From Pardosa pseudoannulata (lineage: Eukaryota > Arthropoda > Arachnida > Araneae > Lycosidae): a DNA stretch of 64,000 bases. Of the stretch, positions 37,919-42,769 are shown piece by piece. Every line of letters begins with the position of its first letter. Position 1 is the stretch's first letter. The stretch lies in contig CM063499.1 of the NCBI GenBank assembly GCA_032207245.1, positions 76,982,595 to 77,046,594 of the forward strand. The letters are read 5' to 3'. The position numbers and the translations under genes are program-made. Below the pieces are notes generated by a model. It saw only the letters and a program-made list of their open reading frames with translations, searched no databases and was not told the origin of the DNA.

Positions 37919-40369
37919 TCTATTCATTAATTTTTAGGTTTTCATCTTCTACTACAGGAGATAAATATGTCATTTACATGAAAATTTTCATTAATTTTTT
38001 TTTAATTTTCTCAAATTTGTCAAATTTTACTTAAGGGAAGGGTCTAAAGACTTTGTCTAAGAATGCTAAATTTTACATGTGATAACTTATTTTTTTCTTG
38101 TCACATATTCATCAAATTATAATGAAATTTTTACCAACAAATGCTTGAACAGTTCAAAATATATATTTTTTTTTCACTAGAAAATAAATTTGAATGCTAA
38201 AAAATATGGATAAGTTTGATTTATATTTTAAAATCCAACTTGCTAAATGAGTGACAGCTGTGTTTGGCATAAATATATCTATCTGTTTTGCCAGTTGTAT
38301 TAGAAAAAAGTTATAATTTACATGCTATTATTTTGTAAAAGTGTATGATAACATCCTTAACCTATCTGTATGACTTTATTATTAGATAAATTTTGAAATT
38401 ATTTATTAGATAAATTTTGAAATGTGTTTGTACTTTGTATTGCATTTTTAATTTCATATTTAAAATCTAAGCAAGACCTTAAAAAAAATGTGAACAGTTC
38501 ATTTCCATAGTCAATCGTTTTTACATATTTTACCTCATTATAAGTTTGAAGTAAGAGAATATATAACATTAAAGACAAATGTAGAACTTGGAACTTGATA
38601 TGCAATATTTGTTTAAGGTTTATATGCAGCTAAATAAAATTTGCATCTTTGCATTTATTATAAATAACTCAAACATTTTTAAAAATGGCTCTCATTGATA
38701 CCAATAAAATATTGACAGCTTAAAGTTGCTGAAGACATGCTTAAATAGCTTAAGCACATCTGTCAACTTTTATGTATTACTCATAAGATTACATTTTTCA
38801 TCCATTCTTTGTAGTCTTTATGTCTAAACTAAGATCGATGTATCTATTCATATTCTACTGATTCGTATCTATTCATTCATTCTAATGTACATGGTTTCCG
38901 CGCACCTGGAAAGTCATAGAAAATCATGGATTTAGACAATGGATTAATTTTGTCATGGAAAGTCTTGATTTTTCAAGTAAAATGAGTAAAAGTCATGGAA
39001 AGTCATGAATCTGCTAAACTACATAAAGTTGTTTTCATAAACTTCAAATGCAGTATTTTTTAATAAAATGTTGAAACTTAAAATAGGATTTCTCATATTC
39101 TTAAAATATTTTGTTAAAAATTATTATGAATGCTTTTGATAGTATTTACTAGTAAATGACCTAAAAGCTTTAAATTTGGATAATTTTTAATGATGTTACA
39201 CTCATAGTTAAATATAAAGGTAATGAAAATTTCTTAAAAATTCAATGTGTAGGATTTTGAAGGACCAAAATTTTTACCAACTGTAAATTAAGCAAAGATT
39301 TTAGGTGTTTTACTAGTCCAGTGTGTAAGAAATGTGTTGTACCAAAAAATATTGAAATAATTTATTAAAAAATTAGACCTTTTGAAAATCCCCAATTTTT
39401 TACTAAATTTTCTTTATTTGAAATTTTATAAAAACTTCTCCAGGAATAAATTTTTAAGTGCAATTTTCTATGATGATATAAAAAATAAATCTAAAAATGC
39501 TAAAACATGAACTAGTTTCTACGTTTAAAGAAAAAAGTTCTCTGGACGCAGATGGATACCTTAAGAGGAATAAAGAAAATTCTTTTGTTTCAGCCAGCGT
39601 AGTATTTTATGACTACTATTAAAGTCTTCACTACTAAAAAGGGGTTTAATTACTAATAAAAGTGTTTAACCCCTTCCGGTACGATTTAATAATAAAAAAC
39701 TGTGCATGAAATAACCATTTACTTTTTATTTAAAAAACTTGTTTCATTTTACAATTCTTGCATATTCTTAATTAAAATCCACTTTTTACATAGCGTTAAA
39801 TAATATCAGAAACAGTAAAATTAAGAAAATATCAAAGCAAAACATTAATAAGGTATACAGATAATAGTCTTCAAGCTAGTGGTACTTTTCAAAACAAAGT
39901 GCAAAGGAATTCTTAATTGTTTACACCGCCAAGTAGTCTCACTTTTAATTTGATTCTTGTAACACACACGGCATCTCTTAGTAGGTTTTCTTTTATTCTG
40001 ACTCATTAATTTGGCAATGACTTGTACCAAGAAATTCTAAGTAAACAATATGCAATAGTGACTTGTGATTTTCACAAGTGATAAAAGTGGTGACAAATGC
40101 AGTACACTAGAAATTTTAAACTAAATTATCATATTTAACAGTAACTTTAATCGCATGACGAGTGTAGCTCGTCATTGTGCAGTATGGAATGAAAAACTAA
40201 TGATGAGCTAGACTCATCATTTTACCGGAAGGGGTTAAAAGTAGATTGTTTATTCAGTTTTGGTACAAAGATGTGCTTTAAAAATATTGAATTGGTGCAT
40301 TTGTATATTATTTTTTTCAGTTACTTTGCTACTAATATGCCGTCTGATAATTTTACAAGAAAACTTCAG
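4347..40369 (+). CDS. ODF2/cenexin-like coiled-coil protein, internal exons A-L (partial gene, first copy)
   Basis: Twelve exons join in phase to 441 codons without a stop; the exon coordinates are listed separately. The product is rich in Lys, Glu, Gln and Leu with heptad-like spacing and no signal peptide or membrane segment, as expected for a long coiled coil. I assign it to the ODF2/cenexin family from remembered similarity: exon A carries a KE-LL-KL block, exon C a MES block, and exons D/E an IME...LKKA followed by Q, EK and EE, all in the order found in human ODF2. Known ODF2 builds the subdistal and distal appendages of the mother centriole and the outer dense fibres of sperm tails. 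Exons F to L fit less clearly. Human ODF2 is about 800 residues, so both ends are missing: the N-terminal exons lie left of the window, and the C-terminal exons beyond exon L are not seen here. Another centrosomal coiled-coil protein is the main alternative. Confidence 0.65.
5170..5830 (+). pseudogene. decayed Tc1-type transposase
   Basis: Pieces in shifting frames follow the order of a Tc1 transposase: a TKTVRKLHK helix-turn-helix part near 5245, AIP...H-A-N-A-C and W/CLSHKS near 5300-5365, ITLQG near 5550, HIHPMVQCLF then NAVFKDN (the catalytic-core strand) and IIQEWF-HE near 5595-5715, then DLNIIE near 5760. Stops and frameshifts separate the blocks, so no active enzyme is encoded. The element's ends were not found. 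It lies in the intron between exons A and B. Confidence 0.75.
5971..6026. repeat. long poly-T tract
   Basis: About 55 consecutive T. On the opposite strand this would be a poly-A tail, but I see no retrocopy body attached. Length is unreliable in assemblies. Confidence 0.85.
6345..7590. repeat. composite repeat R1 with tRNA-like module, copy 2 (nearly complete)
   Basis: It starts 'actagcatatagcccgtca' and ends 'ttattatatagggga'. A body with TGACGTCA near 6623 and a first tail (near 6890-6985) are followed by a tRNA-like block on the - strand (near 7205-7290) and a second tail copy (near 7430-7590). Shorter relatives lacking the tRNA-like block occur near 22687-23342 and 16583-17502. I do not recognise the family. 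Confidence 0.72.
7205..7290 (-). other. degenerate tRNA-like module inside repeat R1
   Basis: On the - strand it reads 'ttcggtagattgtctgccc' (compare the A-box/D-arm end of a tRNA), then 'gggttgctggttctgtccc' (compare the B box), then 'gcagcca'. A matching block lies at about 1018-1100. Stem pairing is poor, so it looks tRNA-derived and not a working tRNA gene. Confidence 0.5.
7771..8864. mobile_element. TTAA-flanked piggyBac-like element, copy 1
   Basis: TTAA at 7767-7770 and 8865-8868 flank inverted ends cccttttgcg... and ...cacaaaaggg. 1094 bases. Near 8270-8530 the + strand has acidic Asp/Ser-rich fragments (SDFDSETD, DISDKDDDD) broken by stops, which could be the relic of a piggyBac transposase N-terminus. 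Closely related copies lie at 14602-15670 and 42472-42562. Confidence 0.8.
8987..9029. repeat. (CA)n/(TA)n/(TG)n microsatellite
   Basis: An (ac)n run followed by atatat and (tg)n, making a self-complementary CA-TA-TG tract that could fold back on itself. Confidence 0.8.
9257..9556. mobile_element. TTAA-flanked short MITE
   Basis: TTAA at 9253-9256 and 9557-9560 flank tcccttag... and ...catgaaaggg, short inverted ends of the CCCTTT type. 300 bases, with an internal 'attataatg' pair. Plausibly mobilised by a piggyBac-like transposase. Confidence 0.55.
9700..10612 (-). pseudogene. Jockey-type non-LTR retrotransposon fragment (3' end of reverse transcriptase)
   Basis: Read on the - strand from about 10590, the frame gives GVTLDKNLTWKQH, then FRAAKRALFPLIARNSKLNF, NNKLLLYKSYL and, after a one-base frameshift, TYASPAWSYAAKTH, TLSAAQN, followed by weaker SPWYYRN and DLPTLPNF blocks. 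This is the typical C-terminal 'thumb' region of Jockey reverse transcriptases. The rest of the element is missing (5' truncation) and the downstream part to about 9700 is probably its 3' tail. Jockey elements are an arthropod clade, which is the best taxonomic clue in the window. Confidence 0.78.
10773..11583. mobile_element. MITE family 2 (CATGGTTTCCG ... CAGATACCCTG), copy 1
   Basis: Ends catggtttccg and gcagataccctg are imperfect inverted repeats of each other. Tandem 'aaagtcatgga' motifs lie just inside both ends. 811 bases, no coding capacity. Its own target duplication is not clear, but relatives at 21731 and 29752 have perfect 6-bp ones. Confidence 0.75.
11922..11993 (+). CDS. exon B of the ODF2-like gene
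   Basis: The acceptor is atttccag and the donor is the weak gtggtg; 72 bases, phase 0 at both ends, 24 codons (VAEKKCISH...RISIYQ). It continues the coiled coil of exon A without a frame break. The exon is short and its donor poor, so it may be skipped or spliced inefficiently; skipping would keep the frame. Confidence 0.72.
12497..13715. repeat. possible element with CT-rich ends
   Basis: Repeated 'tccttttttt' motifs at 12505-12620 and 13650-13700, and 'gcagag'/'ctctgc' as possible short inverted ends. No clear target duplication. The interval between is featureless AT-rich sequence. Weak support. Confidence 0.3.
13716..14590. other. unassigned repeat-like sequence
   Basis: It holds a palindrome ccgcttttaagcgg (13780-13793), a run of 12 G (13872-13883), and repeated 'gctgctacgaaaa' or 'gctgctcc' phrases at 14155-14260. 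Open frames at 13807-14100 and 14193-14527 show no family resemblance and no splice context. Probably mobile DNA of unknown type. Confidence 0.4.
14602..15670. mobile_element. TTAA-flanked piggyBac-like element, copy 2
   Basis: TTAA at 14598-14601 and 15671-15674; inverted ends acccttttgc... and ...gcgaaaggg. It is similar to 7771-8864 throughout, with the same orientation and the same broken acidic coding relic near 15080-15240. 1069 bases. Confidence 0.8.
16224..16340 (+). CDS. exon C of the ODF2-like gene
   Basis: A long T-tract plus tag acceptor precedes it and gtaatatt follows it; 117 bases, phase 0 at both ends, 39 codons. It contains SKLNAMESYKANL, which matches the SKSMESMRGHL position of human ODF2, and ends in YLSKELL. 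Only 79 bases of intron separate it from exon D. Confidence 0.8.
16420..16529 (+). CDS. exon D of the ODF2-like gene
   Basis: The acceptor is gttgcag and the donor gtaaatt; 110 bases, starting in phase 0 and leaving two bases of a Lys codon that exon E completes. It encodes NSSEKQTKPDHEDL, then IMETMKANAQSNKSALKKAL. The IME...LKKA stretch across the D/E junction is the strongest match to ODF2. Exon D lies just left of the duplicated block, so it occurs only once. Confidence 0.82.
16583..17502. repeat. divergent R1-type repeat
   Basis: It begins 'actagcaagtgtgctcatgc', contains 'gaatgacgtcataa' twice and 'attatgtgataaattg', and ends with 'acagacagacacaaattc' before a short TA run. It shares the body of R1 (6345-7590) but has a different head and tail and no tRNA-like block. 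Confidence 0.6.
17511..18185. other. intron sequence with no recognised feature
   Basis: AT-rich sequence with several T-tracts. It ends at the TTAA where the large repeat begins. Confidence 0.6.
18256..18596. mobile_element. MITE family 3, 20-bp inverted ends, only in copy 1
   Basis: The ends tagccccgtttacatgtgcc and ggcacacgtaaacggggcta are inverted repeats with one mismatch in 20. Copy 2 (near 42628) lacks the 341-base insert. The insert is GC-richer than its surroundings. The target duplication is ambiguous (TA or a 3-bp TTA/TAA), so Tc1/mariner or Harbinger origin cannot be separated. Confidence 0.85.
18735..19789. mobile_element. solo LTR, family 1, copy 1
   Basis: It starts tgtaatattg and ends gatacgttaca (TGTAA...TTACA), flanked by the 4-bp duplication atac at 18731-18734 and 19790-19793. 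'gtaaataaaccc' near 19715 could be its polyadenylation signal, which implies + orientation. A dense set of small hairpins sits at 19150-19350. 1055 bases, with no internal retroelement genes. Confidence 0.78.
19150..19350 (+). other. cluster of short hairpins followed by T-runs
   Basis: Successive stems: ctctc-tatca-gagag + T7, atccca-cc-ttgggat, gagttagc-tatattca-gctaactc, ctctcc-at-aggagag + T5, and ctttcc-at-aggagag + T5. They lie inside the solo LTR and recur, partly degraded, at 43160-43320. Confidence 0.6.
19890..20708. mobile_element. hAT-type MITE (CAGGGTTGGC ends), copy 1
   Basis: Equivalent of 43861-44648. Both ends carry gattt/aaatc repeats that are inverted relative to each other (atgatttaaatc... 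and ...aatcatgattttttt). The left target duplication and TIR have collapsed into 'ccaggggttggcatg'; the right flank gttggcag survives. Confidence 0.72.
20898..21308. mobile_element. hAT-type MITE (CAGGGATGGACAAAC ends), short form, copy 1
   Basis: Ends cagggatggacaaac and gtttgcccatccctg are inverted repeats; flanks ctttagtc and gtttaggc agree at 6 of 8 positions. 411 bases. The same family as the longer element at 40899-42257, here without the inserted LTR and with most of the coding relic deleted. Confidence 0.82.
21493..21562 (+). CDS. exon E, copy 1
   Basis: The acceptor is tataatag and the donor gtaaaat; 70 bases, with the first base completing the Lys codon from exon D and 23 further codons (FQRTQTEKTEEKYQKL...NEK). 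This is the first exon found again right of the gap. Against copy 2 it differs at two bases, giving one Arg/Lys change and one silent change. Confidence 0.8.
21731..22499. mobile_element. MITE family 2 insertion, only in copy 1
   Basis: Ends catggtttccg and cagataccctg, flanked by catAGA at 21725-21730 and 22500-22505. Copy 2 has a single catAGA at this place (near 45650), a perfect empty site. This fixes the element at 769 bases and the target duplication at 6 bp. Confidence 0.9.
22687..23455. repeat. two R1 repeats head to tail
   Basis: A 650-base R1 copy (actagcatatagcccgtcat ... tattatatagggg) is followed directly at 23343 by the start of a second copy with the same 20-base opening, truncated after about 110 bases. 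Copy 2 of the large repeat lacks both. Confidence 0.75.
23670..23779 (+). CDS. exon F, copy 1
   Basis: The acceptor is tattatag and the donor gtaagtg; 110 bases, starting in phase 0 and ending with two bases (CT) of a Leu codon. It encodes EKMMFDIAAQRDQLKVQL... through QQKNQIEEIK, a coiled-coil segment. It is identical in copy 2. Confidence 0.82.
24049..24569. mobile_element. TTAA-flanked MITE with internal repeats, copy 1
   Basis: TTAA at 24045-24048 and 24570-24573; ends cctatcgcctta... and ...taaggcaaaggg are imperfect inverted repeats. Inside (24410-24540) a roughly 45-base unit containing 'cttttcacttttgaccag' and 'aatcatcatgtgtgtgat' is repeated about three times with divergence. 521 bases; the same element is at 47104-47624. 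Confidence 0.7.
24574..26739. other. intron between exons F and G
   Basis: No element with clear ends. The segment around 25240-25680 has higher complexity ('gcccaacagggataat', 'ctgttgacagagcag') and may be an old repeat. The open frame at 24878-25192 (-) shows no family resemblance and is frame-disturbed in copy 2. Confidence 0.5.
26740..26875 (+). CDS. exon G, copy 1
   Basis: The acceptor must be tttttaag, not the cag three bases further on. Using that cag would bring a TAA into frame, whereas the aag supplies the T that completes the Leu codon left by exon F. The donor is gtaagttt. The exon is 136 bases, 45 codons after the split codon (QNLKLQNEMEEKD...KIKKNLE), ending in phase 0. It is identical in copy 2. 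Confidence 0.82.
27060..27905. other. segment present only in copy 1, with a GC-richer core
   Basis: Between the collinear flanks, copy 2 (about 50116-50140) lacks about 0.8 kb. The core 27180-27430 is clearly GC-richer and holds a 112-codon frame on the - strand (27107-27445) containing FAPVGHRFL and YFPPGGRLNADTS; I recognise neither strand's product. It may be the lost interior of the pogo-like element that follows, or a separate insertion. Confidence 0.5.
27906..28793 (+). mobile_element. pogo/Tigger-like element with transposase N-terminal relic, copy 1
   Basis: The right end reads ggactatacgtgcgaaatt, the inverse of the left end seen in copy 2 (50114). At 28318-28514 the + strand encodes MSLKHRRSFIADFKLKVI, then RNWCKQKKTLKNM and KIQWPALEDDLHSWV, the helix-turn-helix DNA-binding part typical of pogo/Tigger or CENP-B-like transposases, ending in a stop. 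A later piece (AEEIISNFKGG) lies near 28565. There is no DDE catalytic domain. Confidence 0.72.
28973..29516 (-). mobile_element. solo LTR, family 2, copy 1 (minus orientation)
   Basis: Boundaries tgttacctcc and tatttcttaaca (TGTTA...TAACA) with the 5-bp duplication acact at 28968-28972 and 29517-29521. On the - strand a GC-rich stretch is followed by gatataaaagc, a TATA-like promoter, near 29290-29300, so the element reads right to left. 544 bases; the counterpart at 51191-51793 has the same flanks. Confidence 0.82.
29752..30265. mobile_element. MITE family 2, internally deleted, copy 1
   Basis: Ends catggtttccg and cagataccctg with a perfect 6-bp duplication tatcat at 29746-29751 and 30266-30271. 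About 250 bases after the left end are missing compared with 21731-22499. The shared copy is at 52033-52539. Confidence 0.88.
30733..30831 (+). CDS. exon H, copy 1
   Basis: The acceptor is attttgcag; 99 bases, phase 0 at both ends, 33 codons (NSAEELENELQATKKLL...ASDLHE). The donor gtttttaa is weak. Without splicing, the frame runs 22 more codons to a TAA, so intron retention would truncate the protein. I place the end here because exon I begins in phase 0 and the codons downstream turn hydrophobic. It is identical in copy 2. Confidence 0.75.
31966..32006. repeat. (TA)n microsatellite
   Basis: About 20 TA units; copy 2 has only a few interrupted units at 54272-54285. Confidence 0.85.
32045..32946 (-). 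mobile_element. Tigger/pogo-type element with N-terminal transposase relic, copy 1
   Basis: Ends cagtgaaacctctctgagcg and cgctcggagaagttttactg are inverted repeats with a few mismatches, flanked by TA. On the - strand at about 32240-32425 the pieces SIEALHEYENGKSARKLAEL and ILKEYKDYRTN resemble the CENP-B-type helix-turn-helix of Tigger transposases; stops and frame breaks follow. 902 bases, deleted internally. The copy 2 version (54323) has lost its right end. Confidence 0.8.
33010..33743. mobile_element. MITE family 1, copy 2
   Basis: Perfect 11-bp inverted ends caggcttgcaa and ttgcaagcctg, with the 6-bp duplication ttgtat at 33004-33009 and 33744-33749. GTCACTTTT motifs cluster at both ends. 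734 bases. It lies 245 bases before exon I. Confidence 0.9.
33989..34120 (+). CDS. exon I, copy 1
   Basis: The acceptor is gggttttag and the donor gtaagtgg; 132 bases, phase 0, 44 codons. It starts SKDAHLMFEEMQRLSSLL and ends in a non-coiled Gly/Ser/Val-rich linker (VVSAGGDNTVK), a break in the helix. Copy 2 differs at two bases: one silent, one Glu to Gln. Confidence 0.82.
35028..36171. mobile_element. TTAA-flanked element with long inverted ends, copy 1
   Basis: The right end is ggcagggggaacccaattc followed by TTAA (36172-36175); the left end is TTAA (35024-35027) then gaattg... The copy 2 version (56575-57726) keeps the left end better (gaattgggttctccctgg), which confirms an inverted repeat of about 20 bp. 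1144 bases, with GC-rich ends and an AT-rich middle. The open frames inside have no recognisable product. PiggyBac-like or Kolobok-like origin cannot be told apart. Confidence 0.75.
36695..36814 (+). CDS. exon J, copy 1
   Basis: The acceptor is atttctag and the donor gtacat; 120 bases, phase 0, 40 codons (PAELGGVGNDILTAV...EEQKGIQ). It begins with a linker and returns to helix. The following intron is only 125 bases, and reading through it adds 17 codons and then a stop. Copy 2 differs at five bases, giving Gly/Glu and Ala/Val changes, so this is the most variable exon. Confidence 0.78.
36940..37067 (+). CDS. exon K, copy 1
   Basis: The acceptor is taatttcag and the donor gtaaaat; 128 bases, starting in phase 0 and ending with AG of a Ser codon completed by exon L. 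It encodes EKQFQKLEELYSETV...VAKRSE plus the split codon, a Glu/Lys-rich coiled coil followed by a short Ala/Ser stretch. It is identical in copy 2. Confidence 0.82.
37868..37915. repeat. (TA)n microsatellite
   Basis: About 24 uninterrupted TA units; the surrounding 1.3 kb of intron (about 37150-38510) is missing from copy 2. Confidence 0.85.
38890..39022. mobile_element. MITE family 2, left-end fragment
   Basis: It starts catggtttccg and follows the family for about 130 bases, then stops at 'ctgctaaactac' with no right end. Copy 2 has unrelated sequence (59040-59835) at this point. Confidence 0.7.
39670..40234 (-). mobile_element. piggyBac MITE keeping the transposase C-terminal Cys-rich domain, only in copy 1
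   Basis: Perfect inverted ends ccccttccggta and taccggaagggg, flanked by TTAA at 39666-39669 and 40235-40238; copy 2 (near 60464) has a single TTAA, an exact empty site. On the - strand 39845-40030 encodes KRCRVCYKNQIKSETTWRC, matching the Cys-rich zinc-binding tail at the end of piggyBac transposases, which helps bind the element's ends. The catalytic domain is gone. Near the right end two stem-loops, gacgag-tgta-gctcgtc and gatgag-ctaga-ctcatc, follow each other. 565 bases. Confidence 0.87.
40321..40369 (+). CDS. exon L, copy 1
   Basis: The strong acceptor is tttttttcag and the donor gtatgatt; 49 bases. The first T completes the Ser codon from exon K, then 16 codons follow (YFATNMPSDNFTRKLQ), ending in phase 0. 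It is the last exon before the gap. The next exon of the gene must start in phase 0, and none that fits is visible before the window ends. Confidence 0.75.
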
Positions 40370-40520
40370 GTATGATTTTATTTTTTATTCTTCTTAATTT
40401 GATTCTTTTATTGTTGTTCTTTGCAAAGTTTTCTTCCTTCTACAAATTAATTGTTATAGAATTTCATAGACTTTACAATTGTAATAATTCTGTCTTATGC
40501 ATTAATATTGCAGATAATGA

Positions 40521-40690
40521 TTTTATAAGTAGAGTTGCCATTTGGTACTAGAATCTGCAAGTTCAAATCCTGCTCCTAGCATGGATGTTTGTAGTCATTT
40601 GGAACTAAGGAATGTCTCATTCTAGTTAGCCCTTATGGTGCAAAAAATTGTAGTGCTCCAAGCCATCCAAACCTTATGTAATTATAAAGT
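40521..40690 (+). repeat. possible SINE-like repeat, copy 1
   Basis: 'tgcaagttcaaatcctgc' contains a good pol III B-box (gttcaaatcc). Downstream 'ttagcccttatggtgcaaaaaa' and 'gtagtgctccaa' recur in 29585-29625 and 51860-51905. An A-box is not clear. The same sequence is at 60763-60915 in copy 2. Confidence 0.45.
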
Positions 40691-40898
40691 AAAAGACTAA
40701 TAATAATCAATAATCTGTAATGTTTTATCTGTATGCTTCAAAGATAAATATGAAATTTGTCTTCTATAATATTTTATTTAGTGCTTTTTACTTTATTAAA
40801 TAGGATTTAATAAAGATTTTTTTAAAATTTCATTTTATCTTCAAATAAATGGCTCAGTTTGGTTAAGATCAATATAGGCAATTTTTGGCGGCTTAAAG

Positions 40899-42257
40899 CA
40901 GGGATGGACAAACATTTTCAGCCATGGACCAAAAATCAAAAGAAAATAAGTTTGTTGGGTCAACATAAATTTTAAAAACAATATACAAGTACCTAACGGT
41001 TTAAACACGTTAATGAGATGAATGAAATTTCGATTTCATTTTTAAAATTTCCTTTGAAATGAGATGTACTGATTTTAAGGAACGATGCTAAATGCTCATC
41101 TGTCAGTCTGCTTCTGAAATTATTCTTTCTAAGGTTCAAAGTTGAAAACACTTGTTCACATATAAGAAGCAAGTATGCCGCTGATCTTCTGGGTGCGAAA
41201 TAATAATTTTGGGATATAATATTTAAGCAAAGTAGAAAAGGAGATGGATATTGTAAAATATTCTATATTTTCCTGCCAAAAGCTAGCACCTCTCCAGGAA
41301 TGTTGGTGCGTCTTTTGGAACATATACTTCTCCTCTCTCAAATGCGGGGAAATCGTTACCCTCCTCCCCCCCCCTCGGAGTGGAGGCAAAGTTAAGTGCC
41401 TAATTGGAGAGAGGCTAGGGGACCTGGTATTGGCTAAAAAGGGCTTTGTCCGAGGAAGTTATTCTCGGACAGTAAAAAATTCATGACCCGGCGTTCGGGG
41501 AGACCGATGCTTGTTTCTGTTACCGGTATTGCAACGAACAACTCAATACCGGTACTTTAGCAGAGCAAGGTTCTGGTAGTGATTATAAAAAAATGACGAA
41601 CTATTTAAAAACAAAAATGTAGATTTATTTTAAATCTTAAAATAAAAAAAAACATCATACGATGTCTGCCTACATGCCGGAAAAATGCACAAGTACTAAA
41701 AAAAAAACAATCCAACAATCCTCTTATATATCCAGCAGCAGACATCGCATAAAATTTAACATATTCATGCAACTTCCTCTCCCACTCAGCCAATCACAAA
41801 ATTACACAGTTCGTAGCTGCCGAGTGAGAGTTGAAGTCACAATCAAACATACAGCGAGAGTCAGCTTTACAAATTGTGATTAAGAAGCCTCGGTTAACTT
41901 TAAACGAAAAAAAAAAACAAATTGCCGGGATTAACTGGAGGTTGAGATGGTGCCGATTCGGCTGCAACTTCTAATAGTTTTTCTCGAAGTATTTTCGTGC
42001 CTAACGTAACGGAGTTTTTTAAATGCTTATAATGCTCTCCTTGTAGATAAATGTGTAAATAATGATGAAATGTACATAGCTGTAAGTGTTCGAATAAAAC
42101 CCAGAAAATCCAAGAAGATTGTCTCGGCTTGCTTACTACGTCACAATATATAATGTATAAATATATATTTCTTTTAATTTGCCTCAGACCGGCAACTTAA
42201 AATTTTATCCGCAGGGTGGATAAAACCTTCTGACAGGCCATAGTTTGTCCATCCCTG
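40899..42257 (-). mobile_element. hAT element (CAGGGATGGACAAAC ends) with a nested LTR, copy 1
   Basis: Ends cagggatggacaaac and gtttgtccatccctg with a perfect 8-bp duplication gcttaaag at 40891-40898 and 42258-42265. The - strand near 41040-41150 carries a relic of the hAT transposase C-terminus, better preserved in copy 2. A solo LTR (41252-42145) is inserted inside. Confidence 0.88.
41252..42145 (+). mobile_element. solo LTR, family 3, nested in a hAT element, copy 1
   Basis: It runs from tgtaaaatattc to actacgtcaca with the 4-bp duplication atat on both sides. The uninterrupted short relative at 20898-21308 reads ggagatggatatataatg and supplies the exact empty site. The interior has a TATA-like tcttatatatcc near 41725 and gaataaaaccc near 42090, in order for a + strand LTR promoter and polyadenylation signal. 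894 bases. Confidence 0.85.
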
Positions 42258-42371
42258 GCTTAAAGCCAGTTTGAATGGCTAAAAGCATCCATGTCAGTAG
42301 GTTTTCAACACATGGTCTCCAGCACCAAAACATACTATTTGTTTAGTTATAGTCTAGCTATAAATAGAAGT

Positions 42372-42471
42372 NNNNNNNNNNNNNNNNNNNNNNNNNNNNN
42401 NNNNNNNNNNNNNNNNNNNNNNNNNNNNNNNNNNNNNNNNNNNNNNNNNNNNNNNNNNNNNNNNNNNNNNN
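42372..42471. other. assembly gap of exactly 100 N
   Basis: One hundred Ns, the usual placeholder for a gap of unknown size. Left of it the sequence matches the region ending near 62569; right of it lies the end of a TTAA-flanked repeat, followed by sequence matching 18186 onward. The gap therefore separates two contigs whose ends overlap in content. Confidence 0.95.
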
Positions 42472-42562
42472 CAAAAAACCTTCCGGCCCAGGATACTCAT
42501 TCGTGAAAGTGAATGCCGGCCTCAGAGAAAAGCACACGTTTGCGCTTCCCGTCGCGAAAGGG
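42472..42562. mobile_element. TTAA-flanked piggyBac-like element, right end only
   Basis: The last 91 bases match the right end of 7771-8864 and 14602-15670 (ggcccaggatactcattcg ... gcgaaaggg), followed by TTAA at 42563-42566. The rest is in the gap. Copy 1 has an empty TTAA at 18186-18189. The contig therefore begins inside a dispersed repeat. Confidence 0.85.
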
Positions 42563-42769
42563 TTAAAAATACATTTCATGACATTAGCAATATCTAATTA
42601 GTCAAAGACTAAATCTTGTTCAAGTTTCATAATGTCTGCTGAAATTGTGTCCATTTGAGAATCAAAGCTGCAAAAATCATCAACACAATGGAGATAAATC
42701 CTTCTAAACCAAGTAATAGTGAATCAGTCATTACTAATTTAAATTTCTTACTCAAATTACTAAACATAC

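Larger units (their letters stand above)
18186..42371 (+). repeat. large direct repeat, copy 1 (about 24.2 kb)
   Basis: Collinear with 42563-62569, from the TTAA at 18186 to the last base before the gap. It contains exons E-L and shares with copy 2 two solo LTRs outside the hAT pair, several transposons and all exon flanks. Sequence found only here includes elements at 18256-18596, 21731-22499 and 39670-40234, a repeat block around 22687-23455, a segment at about 27060-27905 and about 1.3 kb of intron after 37150. Confidence 0.9.

Noticed and set aside
40521..40620. Functional tRNA gene at the B-box-like sequence
   Set aside because: No cloverleaf and no clear A-box; the sequence belongs to a dispersed repeat.
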